Source: Nocardia pseudobrasiliensis NBRC 108224 (GTDB taxonomy: Bacteria > Actinomycetota > Actinomycetes > Mycobacteriales > Mycobacteriaceae). From it: DNA of 64,000 bases. Below the pieces are notes generated by a model. That model saw only the letters and a program-made list of their open reading frames with translations. It ran no database searches and was not told where the DNA came from. Shown piece by piece: positions 56,592 through 64,000 of the stretch (positions within the stretch are counted from its first letter, which is position 1; each line of letters opens with the position of its first letter). The translations under genes and the position numbers were made by a program. The stretch spans positions 62,001 through 126,000 of the forward strand of contig NZ_BDBS01000015.1 in assembly GCF_001613105.1 (NCBI RefSeq), in the 5' to 3' direction.

Positions 56592-57107
56592 TCAGGAGAC
56601 GCGTTGATAGGTGGAATTGGCGCCGTCGAGCGCCTCGCGGATGATGTCGGCGTGACCGCTGTGATGGGAGATCTCCCGGAAGATGTGCAGCAGCGTGAAA
56701 CGCACTGTCTGCCAAACCCTTTCGGGCACCCACGGCGAGGTCGGGGTGGGAATGACGGTATCGAGATCGTCGACGGACCGAATCAGGGCAGCGGTGTCGT
56801 CGGCGACGGTCTCCCACTCCTTGAGCAGCCCCTCGACGGTCTCCTCCGGACCCATCCGATATTCCGAATCGAACTTGGACACATCGAGTTTCGCGTTCTC
56901 GTCCCGCTCGACGAGCACCGTGTACCAGTGCCGCTCGCAGCTGACCAGATGATGTAGTAGCCCACCCAGGGTGAGCTCGCTGACGGTGGTGCGCTGGCGC
57001 GCCTGGTCATCGTCGATGCCGCGCAACGTGATCCGGAACAGCTCGCGCTGACTGTCGAGCATGGCGATCAGATCCTCGCGTTCCTGATCGGTCGAGGGTG
57101 CGGTCAT
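56592..57107 (-). CDS. DinB/DUF664-family protein
   Basis: 171 residues. A four-helix bundle with the family's LGGLLHHLVSCERHWYTVL and FREISHHSGHADIIREAL motifs containing the three His that bind a metal. DinB-like proteins often act as bacillithiol/mycothiol-dependent S-transferases; this organism would use mycothiol (inference). Start MTAPSTDQ with GGAAGGATCTGCG. Between topA and holB. Confidence 0.9.
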   Translation of the reverse strand: MTAPSTDQEREDLIAMLDSQRELFRITLRGIDDDQARQRTTVSELTLGGLLHHLVSCERHWYTVLVERDENAKLDVSKFDSEYRMGPEETVEGLLKEWETVADDTAALIRSVDDLDTVIPTPTSPWVPERVWQTVRFTLLHIFREISHHSGHADIIREALDGANSTYQRVS

Positions 57108-57195
57108 CGCAGATCCTTCCGCTGGGCGTGCCCGGTTGGCTGGACACGCTACGGCAGGACACCGACAGAAAACGGACAACGACCGATTTCCGCGA

Positions 57196-60063
57196 TCAGG
57201 CCTTGGCGGCGGCCTTCTTGGTCGCCTTCTTCGCCGGGGCCTTCTCCGCGGATTTGGCGGCCTTCTTCGCGGTGGTCTTCTTGGCGGCGGTCTTCTTCGC
57301 GGCCTTCTTGGCCGTCTTCTTCACCGGCGCCTTCGCCCGCCGATCCGCCAGCAGTTCCGCGGCCCGCTCGTCGGTGATCGACTCCACCTCATCGCCCTTG
57401 CGCAGGCTGGCATTGGTCTCGCCGTCGGTGACGTACGGACCGAAGCGACCGTCCTTGATCACCATCGGCTTACCCGTGGCCGGATCGGCGCCGAGCTCCC
57501 GCAGCGGTGCTGCGCTCGATGCCTGACGACCACGCCGCTTGGGTTCGGCGTAGATCTTCAGCGCCTCCTCCAGCGAGACGGTGAAGATCTGATCCTCGTT
57601 CGTCAGCGAACGGGAGTCGGTGCCCTTCTTCAAATACGGTCCGTAGCGGCCGTTCTGGGCCGTGATCTCCTCGCCGCTGGCGGGATCCTTACCCACCACG
57701 CGCGGCAATGAGAGCAGTTTGAGCGCATCGTCGAGGTTGATCGTCGCCAGATCCATCGACTTGAACAGCGAACCGGTCCGCGGTTTGGCGGCCGACTTCT
57801 TCGCGGACTTCTTGGCGTCGCCGTCACCGTCGGGCTCGGCCAGGATCTCGGTGACGTAGGGCCCGAACCGGCCCTCCTTGGCCACGATTCGATGTCCCGA
57901 CTCCGGATCGACGCCGAGCTCACGACCCTCCTGCGGGGTCGAGAACAACTTCTCGGCGACCTCCGGAGTGAGCTCGTCGGGCGGCAGATCGTCGGGCAGA
58001 TTGGCCCGCTGCGAGATCGGATCGCCGTCGGGGTCATCGGGATTGACGACCATCCGCTCCAGATAGGGCCCGAAGCGGCCGACGCGGACCACCACATCGC
58101 GGCCCTCGTCGTCGGTGAACATCTTGATCGAGTTGATCTCGCGTGCGTCGATATCGTCGAGCCGCTCGCCGACCATCCGCTTCAACCCGCCCGAACGCGC
58201 CACCGACCCCTCGGCGCCGTGCTCGCCGCCGAAATAGAAGGAGGACAGCCAGTTTCCACGCTGTTCGCGGCCTCCGGCGATGGCGTCGAGATCGTCCTCC
58301 ATCGCCGCGGTGAAGTCGAAGTCCACCAGTCTGCCGAAGTACACCTCGAGCAGGCCGACCACCGCGAACGCCACCCATGACGGCACCAGCGCGTTACCGC
58401 GCTTGTAGACGTAGCCGCGGTCGAGAATCGTCTTGATGATCGAGGCATAGGTGGACGGACGCCCGATCCCGAGCTCCTCCAACGCCTTGATCAGTGACGC
58501 CTCGTTGTAGCGCGGCGGCGGATTGGTGGTGTGCCCATCGGGGGTGAGCTCGGTCGCGCTGACGCCCTGTCCCTCGGTCAGCGAGGGCAGCCGTGATTCG
58601 GCGTCGTCGGACTGGCTGCCGCTGTCCTCGTCGACGCTCTCGACATAGGCCTTGAGGAATCCGGCGAAGGTGATCGTGCGACCGGATGCGGAGAACACGC
58701 ATTCCTCGCCGGTACCGGCCGTACCGGTGATCCGAACCGTCAGCGTGGTGCCGCGCGCGTCGGCCATCTGCGAGGCGACCGTGCGCTGCCAGATCAGCTC
58801 GTAGAGCCGGAATTCGTCCTGTTCCAGACGCGAGGCCAACTGGCCCGGCGTGGCGAAGGTGTCGCCCGCCGGACGGATCGCCTCGTGCGCCTCCTGCGCG
58901 TTCTTGACCTTGCGGGTGTACTGCCGCGGCGTCGGATGGACGAACTGCGGACCGTACAGCTGCGTGGCCTGCGCCCGGGCCGCGGCGATAGCCGACTCCG
59001 ACAGCGTGGTCGAGTCGGTACGCATATAGGTGATGTAGCCGTTCTCGTACAGCCGCTGCGCGACCCGCATGGTGCGCTCGGAGCTGAACCGCAGCTTGCG
59101 TGAGGCCTCCTGCTGCAGTGTGGAGGTCATGAACGGCGCGTACGGTCGGCGCGTGTAGGGCTTGGATTCGACCGAGGTGACCTGGAAAGCGCTGGTCTCC
59201 AACGCCTCGGCCAGCCGCCGGGCATAGCCCTCGTCCAGTACGGTGACGCCGCTGGTCTTGAGCTGCCCGTCCGAACCGAAATCCCGACCGCCCGCGACGC
59301 GCGAGCCGTCGACGGTGATCAGCCGGGCGCCGAACAGCCGCGGATTGGCCTCGTCACCCTCGCCGCCGGCATCGAATTTGGCTGCGATATCCCAGTATTC
59401 GGCCGACCGGAACGCCATGCGCTCGCGTTCGCGCTGCACGATGATGCGCGTGGCCACCGACTGCACCCGGCCCGCCGACAGCCTCGGCATGACCTTCTTC
59501 CACAGCACGGGACTGACCTCGTAGCCGTAGAGCCGGTCCAGAATGCGGCGGGTCTCCTGCGCGTCGACCAGATCATTGTCCAGATCGCGCGTGTCGGCCG
59601 CGGCCGCCTGGATCGCGGGCTCGGTGATCTCATGGAACACCATGCGCCGGACCGGGACCTTGGGCTTGAGCGTCTCCAGCAGATGCCAGGCGATGGCCTC
59701 GCCCTCGCGGTCGGGGTCGGTGGCCAGATAGAGCTCGTCGACATCCTTGAGCAGATTCTTGAGCTCGGAGACCTTGGCCTTCTTGTCCGGGCTCACCACG
59801 TAGATCGGTTCGAAGTCGTTGTCGACGTCGACGCCCAACCGGGCCCAGGACTGGCCCTTGTATTTGGCGGGCACGTCGGCGGCGCCACGCGGAAGATCGC
59901 GAATATGGCCGACCGAGGCCTCGACGATGTAACCGCGCCCCAGATACGGCGCGATCTTCTTGGCCTTCGTCGGTGACTCGACGATGACGAGACGACGCAG
60001 GGGACGCCCCTGGTCGGGCGCTGCCTTGGAGTTCGGCGCCGCACCGCGGTCTCGTGTTGCCAC
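57196..60063 (-). CDS. topA: DNA topoisomerase I
   Basis: 955 residues from GTG (VATRDRGAAP), preceded by AGGAAAGGTG. TOPRIM domain LVIVESPTKAKKI and ATDPDREGEAIAWH; active-site Tyr in GYITYMRTDSTTLSES. No zinc fingers; instead the C-terminal ends in a long Lys/Ala-rich tail (KKTAKKAAKKTAAKK...) typical of actinobacterial TopoI, preceded by several TopoI C-terminal repeats (GRFGPYV motifs). Relaxes negative supercoils. Essential. Confidence 0.97.
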   Translation of the reverse strand: MATRDRGAAPNSKAAPDQGRPLRRLVIVESPTKAKKIAPYLGRGYIVEASVGHIRDLPRGAADVPAKYKGQSWARLGVDVDNDFEPIYVVSPDKKAKVSELKNLLKDVDELYLATDPDREGEAIAWHLLETLKPKVPVRRMVFHEITEPAIQAAAADTRDLDNDLVDAQETRRILDRLYGYEVSPVLWKKVMPRLSAGRVQSVATRIIVQRERERMAFRSAEYWDIAAKFDAGGEGDEANPRLFGARLITVDGSRVAGGRDFGSDGQLKTSGVTVLDEGYARRLAEALETSAFQVTSVESKPYTRRPYAPFMTSTLQQEASRKLRFSSERTMRVAQRLYENGYITYMRTDSTTLSESAIAAARAQATQLYGPQFVHPTPRQYTRKVKNAQEAHEAIRPAGDTFATPGQLASRLEQDEFRLYELIWQRTVASQMADARGTTLTVRITGTAGTGEECVFSASGRTITFAGFLKAYVESVDEDSGSQSDDAESRLPSLTEGQGVSATELTPDGHTTNPPPRYNEASLIKALEELGIGRPSTYASIIKTILDRGYVYKRGNALVPSWVAFAVVGLLEVYFGRLVDFDFTAAMEDDLDAIAGGREQRGNWLSSFYFGGEHGAEGSVARSGGLKRMVGERLDDIDAREINSIKMFTDDEGRDVVVRVGRFGPYLERMVVNPDDPDGDPISQRANLPDDLPPDELTPEVAEKLFSTPQEGRELGVDPESGHRIVAKEGRFGPYVTEILAEPDGDGDAKKSAKKSAAKPRTGSLFKSMDLATINLDDALKLLSLPRVVGKDPASGEEITAQNGRYGPYLKKGTDSRSLTNEDQIFTVSLEEALKIYAEPKRRGRQASSAAPLRELGADPATGKPMVIKDGRFGPYVTDGETNASLRKGDEVESITDERAAELLADRRAKAPVKKTAKKAAKKTAAKKTTAKKAAKSAEKAPAKKATKKAAAKA

Positions 60064-60241
60064 CGGCGAACACACCTTTCCTGTCGACCCGCGCGGCGCC
60101 TGGCACGCAGCGCGCGGCTGGGGCAAGCGGTGGAGACAGATGTCTCCCACCAGAGACGTTTATACCGTGTTGTAGGACCGCACCTGCGGCACGGCGTGTT
60201 GGAATGCCCCGTTTCCGGTCGAGTGTACTGCCCCGGATACA

Positions 60242-60278
60242 GCTCGTCCCCCACCGCGGTGGGCGGTGAGGGACGAGC
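60242..60278 (-). terminator. Terminator of cspA
   Basis: Arms GCTCGTCCCCCACCG / CGGTGAGGGACGAGC (one mismatch) around CGGTGGG, starting 22 bp after the cspA stop. Long and stable. Confidence 0.85.
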
Positions 60279-60299
60279 GATCGAACCTTGGTTACGCGC

Positions 60300-60506
60300 T
60301 CAGCTGATGGCGCGAACTCCGGTGGCCTGCGGGCCCTTGGTGCCCTGGCCAACCTCGAACTCGACCTTCTGGTTCTCCTCGAGGGTGCGGAAGCCCGACC
60401 CCTGGATCTCGGAGTAGTGGACGAAGACGTCAGCGGAGCCGTCCTCGGGCGCGATGAAGCCGAACCCCTTCTCCGCGTTGAACCACTTCACAGTTCCCTG
60501 TGCCAT
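60300..60506 (-). CDS. cspA: Cold shock protein
   Basis: 68 residues: [40 protein letters not shown] contains RNP1 (KGFGFI) and RNP2 (VFVHY). RNA/DNA chaperone of the CSD fold. M. tuberculosis has cspA (Rv3648c) at the same place between topA and the helicase. Start ATG is preceded by AGAAGGAACAGA; a longer frame upstream is not credible. Confidence 0.95.
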   Translation of the reverse strand: MAQGTVKWFNAEKGFGFIAPEDGSADVFVHYSEIQGSGFRTLEENQKVEFEVGQGTKGPQATGVRAIS

Positions 60507-60941
60507 TCTGTTCCTTCTCTTTCCATACCGGAACGGCGGACAACTTTGGTTCATCCACCGGGTCCGTTCCGACCGCTGTACTCTGTTCCCCCTGCAGGAA
60601 GCATCAAGCACACCGTTCGCAACATCGATCCTGCTGATGGTTTGGACTTTGGATCCGTTCCCTCGAACACAGAAGCTTGCGACCAGGAACCACTTAACCA
60701 TGTCTCCGGGGAATTCAACAGTCGAGTTACCGACAATTTGCAAAAAAGATGATCTTGCGAATGCGCAGGTGAGGCGCACAATGCCCATATCCGTACTTGG
60801 AGTAGGTTTGCTTCTCGATAACCGAGCGTCCGTCAGGGAAACAGCCTGTGACACAGGTCGCTACTCGGTAGTGAAAAGGCAGGTAGGGCTCTCGCAACAC
60901 ACACCGTTCACACATTCTCTGCGTGTCGCGGTCCGAGTCCG
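60507..60941. other. cspA leader and promoter region
   Basis: 435 bp between the divergent cspA and helicase genes. On the cspA side it is less GC-rich, with runs such as GCAAAAAAGATGATC, and cold-shock genes often have a long 5' leader here. I see no convincing hairpin or promoter to name, and the frames that cross it have no family features. Confidence 0.45.
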
Positions 60942-63335
60942 ATGAATCCGAGCCAGCCGAAGACGCGGATACATCCAGGCGCGGAACCCCGCTATGGTCG
61001 ATCGTTGCTGAATCGTGTCCTTATCGAGCATCCGGGTGGCGACTCCCGCCTCACCCATGTCACCGAACTTCCGGCACGCACAGCACAGCCCACGACCTGG
61101 CCTTCTTGGGTATCGCCGGATGTGGTCACGGCGTTTCAGGATTGCGACATCGAATTTCCGTGGTCGCATCAGACTCGCACCGCGGAGCTCGCCGCGGACG
61201 GGCAGCACGTGGTGGTGTGCACCGGGACGGCCTCGGGAAAGTCGCTGGGTTATCAGCTGCCGGTGCTGACGGCGTTGCGCGAGGATCCCCGCGCGACCGC
61301 GCTGTATATATCGCCGACCAAAGCATTAGGGGCCGATCAACTGCGGGCCACGGCCGCGCTGACCCACGAGGGACCGCTGCGCGACATACATCCGGCCACC
61401 TACGACGGCGATACGCCCGCCGAGATCAGGCAGTGGGTGCGCGCCAATGCCCGCTGGGTTTTCACCAATCCGGACATGCTGCACCTGGGGATTCTGCGTT
61501 CGCATCAGCGCTGGGCCCGGGTATTGCGGCGGCTGCGCTACGTCGTGGTCGACGAATGCCATGCCTACCGTGGGGTTTTCGGTTCGCACGTGGCGCTGGT
61601 GCTGCGGCGGCTGCGCCGGCTGGCCAGGCATTACGGCGCCGATCCGGTCTTCATCCTGTGCTCGGCCACCACGGCGGATCCGGCCGAGGCGGCATCCCGG
61701 CTGATCGGGGCGCCCTGTGTCGCGGTCACAGAGGACGGCTCACCACAGGGTGCGCGGACCGTCGCCCTGTGGGAACCACCGCTGCTGGCCGCGGTCGGGG
61801 AGAACGGTGCGCCGGTGCGGCGACCGGCCACGGCCGAAGCGTCGAGGATCATGACCGACCTGGTCGCAGAGGGTGCCCGGACATTGACTTTCGTGCGGTC
61901 GCGGCGGGCCGCGGAGTTGGTGGCGATGGAGACCCGGCGCATGTTGTTCGAGGTGGATCCGCAGCTCGCCGAACGGGTGGCGGCCTATCGGGCGGGATAT
62001 CTGGCCGAGGACCGTCGCGAGTTGGAGGCCGGTCTGGCCGACGGATCGCTGGTCGGCGCGGCGACCACGACCGCACTCGAGCTGGGCGTGGATATCGCCG
62101 GGCTGGATGCCGTGGTGATCGCCGGTTTTCCGGGCACGGTCGCATCGTTCTGGCAGCAGGCCGGACGGGCCGGGCGGCGTACCCAGGGATCGCTGGTCGT
62201 CCTGGTCGCCCGGGACGATCCGCTGGACAACTACCTGGTCCACCACCCGCAGGCGCTGCTGGGCCGACCGGTCGAGGCGACGATCACCGATCCGCACAAT
62301 CCCTATGTATTGGGTCCGCATCTGCTGTGCGCGGCCCTGGAGCAGCCGCTCACCGATGAGGAGGCTCACGACCTCCAGGCCGAGGAACTGCTCGCCGACC
62401 TGGCCGAACAGGGCCTGATCCGGCGCAGGAGCAGCGGCGGCGGACCGGGCCGCTGGTACGTCACCGCCGCCACCACACCCCACGACGCCGTCGACGTGCG
62501 CGGGGGCATCGGCGCACCGCTGGCGATCGTCGACGAGGAAAGCGGACGGCTGCTGGGTACGGCCGATGCCGGCCGGGCTCCGGCCACGCTGCATCAGGGC
62601 GCCGTTCACCTGCATCAAGGCGAGTCCTACGTGGTCGACGAGCTGGATCTGGAGGGCGGGGTGGCCTTCGTCCACGCCGACCAGCCCGGCTGGACCACCA
62701 GTGCGCGAGCGGTCACCTCGATCGCCATCGATGAGGTGACCACCGAGCGGGCACACGGCGCGGTCACGGCGGCCCTGGCCAGGGTGCGAGTGAGCCGCCA
62801 GGTCGTCGGTTATCTGCGCACCCTGCCCACCGGCGAGGTCCTGGACCTGATCGAACTGGACCTGCCCGAGCAGACGCTGCCGACCAGGGCGGTCTTCTAC
62901 ACCGTCACCCCGACGCTGCTGGCCCGTGCGGGCCTCGATCCCAAGCGGGTGCCGGGTGCTCTGCACGCGGCCGAACACGCCGCGATCGGCATGTTGCCGC
63001 TGGTCGCGAGCTGCGATCGGTGGGATATCGGCGGGGTCTCGACCGCCGAGCATCCCGATACCGGGCTGGCCACGGTGTTCGTCTACGACGGCCACCCCGG
63101 CGGCGCCGGGTTCGCCGAGCGTGGTTTCGCTCGGTTGCGGACCTGGCTGGCGGCTACGTTGTCGGTGGTCGAATCCTGCGAATGCCCAGGTGGCTGCCCG
63201 TCCTGTGTACAGTCGCCCAAGTGCGGCAACGGCAATCACCCGCTGGACAAGGCCGGGGCGGCGGCGCTGCTGCGCGCGGTGCTGGCCGATCTGCCCCCGG
63301 ACTGGGCCGGTGACGACGGCGAATCCGAACCGTGA
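60942..63335 (+). CDS. DEAD/DEAH-box helicase with DUF1998
   Basis: 797 residues if the ATG is used; a TTG at 61005 may be the true start. Superfamily 2 helicase: Q-motif-like FPWSHQTRTAEL, Walker A VVVCTGTASGKSLGYQ, DECH box VVVDECHAYRGVFGSH and SATTAD, with QQAGRAGRRT (motif VI). The C-terminal DUF1998 holds a cysteine cluster (CECPGGCPSCVQSPKCGNGN). These Lhr-like/YprA-type helicases act in DNA repair or RNA turnover. Same position as Rv3649. Confidence 0.93.
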   Translation: MNPSQPKTRIHPGAEPRYGRSLLNRVLIEHPGGDSRLTHVTELPARTAQPTTWPSWVSPDVVTAFQDCDIEFPWSHQTRTAELAADGQHVVVCTGTASGKSLGYQLPVLTALREDPRATALYISPTKALGADQLRATAALTHEGPLRDIHPATYDGDTPAEIRQWVRANARWVFTNPDMLHLGILRSHQRWARVLRRLRYVVVDECHAYRGVFGSHVALVLRRLRRLARHYGADPVFILCSATTADPAEAASRLIGAPCVAVTEDGSPQGARTVALWEPPLLAAVGENGAPVRRPATAEASRIMTDLVAEGARTLTFVRSRRAAELVAMETRRMLFEVDPQLAERVAAYRAGYLAEDRRELEAGLADGSLVGAATTTALELGVDIAGLDAVVIAGFPGTVASFWQQAGRAGRRTQGSLVVLVARDDPLDNYLVHHPQALLGRPVEATITDPHNPYVLGPHLLCAALEQPLTDEEAHDLQAEELLADLAEQGLIRRRSSGGGPGRWYVTAATTPHDAVDVRGGIGAPLAIVDEESGRLLGTADAGRAPATLHQGAVHLHQGESYVVDELDLEGGVAFVHADQPGWTTSARAVTSIAIDEVTTERAHGAVTAALARVRVSRQVVGYLRTLPTGEVLDLIELDLPEQTLPTRAVFYTVTPTLLARAGLDPKRVPGALHAAEHAAIGMLPLVASCDRWDIGGVSTAEHPDTGLATVFVYDGHPGGAGFAERGFARLRTWLAATLSVVESCECPGGCPSCVQSPKCGNGNHPLDKAGAAALLRAVLADLPPDWAGDDGESEP

Positions 63336-63671
63336 CGGCCGAGTCATCATCGTGAGATCGCTTCGCTACCCAGGCCGGGCGGTTGCGGTCGGGTGCGAAC
63401 CGACCGCGAACCGCACCGACCTGTGGCGAGCCGGGTCACGGGTCGCTGCCACCCGGAATGAATAAAAAGGAATGTGATCATATTAACTGACCCATTGCTC
63501 CTGTGAATAACCATGACTTGCGGGTTCAATTCGAATGACGCTTCATAGATCAATTGAAAATTGAGCCGTCGTCCAATTCTCGGTAGCGAGTTTCGGCAAT
63601 ATCGCACAGAAGGAACGCACAGACTGTGTCGGCGATCACGTTTATCAACCGCGACACCAACCGTTCGGTAT
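63336..63671. other. Low-GC region between helicase and TadE-like gene
   Basis: 336 bp, much less GC-rich than neighbours, particularly 63460-63600 (e.g. AATAAAAAGGAATGTGATCA). A minus-strand frame covers part of it but has no family features and unlike codon use. No repeat or tRNA seen. Could be decayed DNA or a regulatory region. Confidence 0.4.
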
Positions 63672-64000
63672 TCACGAGTCATTCGGATCGACGGGCCCAG
63701 CGCGAGCCATCGCTTGAACTGGACGCACTACCAATAAGCCCGCCGCCACACTCGTCTCCACTCGCAGAGTGACGTCCCACCCCACGACGTCGCATTCGAG
63801 CAAGGCGGCCCGCATGCGCCGAACGATCTCCTCGGCCTTCACGCAGCCCGCCCGCTCTCCATCCGCGAGCGCACCCGCCGCAGCCAACGCTCCCAAATCC
63901 GCCACCGCCTGAGCCCGGTGCCGCCCCGCGACGACAGCACCGAGCTGAGCCGTCAGCAGAGTCAGGGCGAGCAGCGCGACCACGGCCAGGCAGGCCAGAA
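63672..64000 (-). CDS. Rv3654c-like TadE/helicase-neighbourhood secreted protein, 5' end cut
   Basis: The frame is open to the right edge, so the start lies outside. Visible: hydrophobic helix LACLAVVALLALTLLTAQLGAVVAGRHRAQAVADLGALAAAGAL, typical of TadE-like or Flp-type pilin minor proteins, then a Cys-containing region (ERAGCVKAEEIVRRMRAALLECDVVGWDV). The family is placed near pilus tad loci (Rv3654c-3660c) after the helicase, consistent with the order here. Likely anchored outside the membrane. Confidence 0.85.
   Translation of the reverse strand, partial: LACLAVVALLALTLLTAQLGAVVAGRHRAQAVADLGALAAAGALADGERAGCVKAEEIVRRMRAALLECDVVGWDVTLRVETSVAAGLLVVRPVQAMARAGPVDPNDS

Overview
The window is high-GC actinobacterial chromosome, most likely Nocardia or a close mycolic-acid relative (inference from gene order and codon bias, not a database match). 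Two blocks keep the order known from Mycobacterium tuberculosis. The first is clpC-lsr2-lysS-coaX-panD-panC-DUF2520-two membrane proteins-folK-folB-folP-folE-ftsH (about 2.4-20.3 kb, the Rv3596c-Rv3610c order). The second is hpt-tilS-zinc protease-dacB/ppa (36.2-41.1 kb, Rv3624c-Rv3628), with holB, topA, cspA, a DUF1998-type helicase and a TadE-like helicase-neighbourhood gene at 55.3-64 kb. No phage, IS element, CRISPR array or replication origin was seen.

Region by region. 0-2.4 kb: an NAD(P)-binding protein, then two minus-strand rRNA methyltransferase genes that resemble the avilamycin-resistance pair AviRb and AviRa. 2.4-9.3 kb: clpC with a candidate ClgR box, a secreted lipase, an FHA-HTH regulator, lsr2 and lysS. 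9.3-10.6 kb: a cysteine dioxygenase-rhodanese operon behind a short leader peptide ending in Cys-Cys, next to a 23-bp tandem repeat. 10.7-20.3 kb: the pantothenate and folate biosynthesis run and ftsH, mostly with start/stop overlaps. 20.6-36.2 kb: an accessory block inserted where M. tuberculosis has other genes. It holds a PH-like protein, DUF1266 and DUF2277 proteins, a PucR regulator divergent from an ALDH-SDR-PfkB run, and a four-gene operon with a membrane Ser/Thr kinase and an adjoining membrane pseudokinase. An amidase and a LysR regulator close it.

36.2-41.1 kb: the conserved hpt-tilS-protease-dacB run divergent from ppa. 41.3-55.1 kb: a second accessory block with an AfsR-like regulator, a dienoyl-CoA isomerase-like crotonase, a shortened OHCU-decarboxylase-like protein and a SAM-IV-type riboswitch in front of a class-V PLP enzyme. 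That enzyme is followed by a 27-bp tandem repeat and a small gene interrupted by TGA. A set of redox and transport genes and a lipoprotein serine hydrolase complete the block. 55.1-64 kb: tRNA-Thr(CGT), holB, a DinB-like protein, topA, cspA, the helicase and a truncated TadE-like gene.

The observations I rate highest are the AviRa/AviRb-like pair and the kinase/pseudokinase operon. The Cys-leader operon, the SAM-IV riboswitch and the two minisatellites come next.
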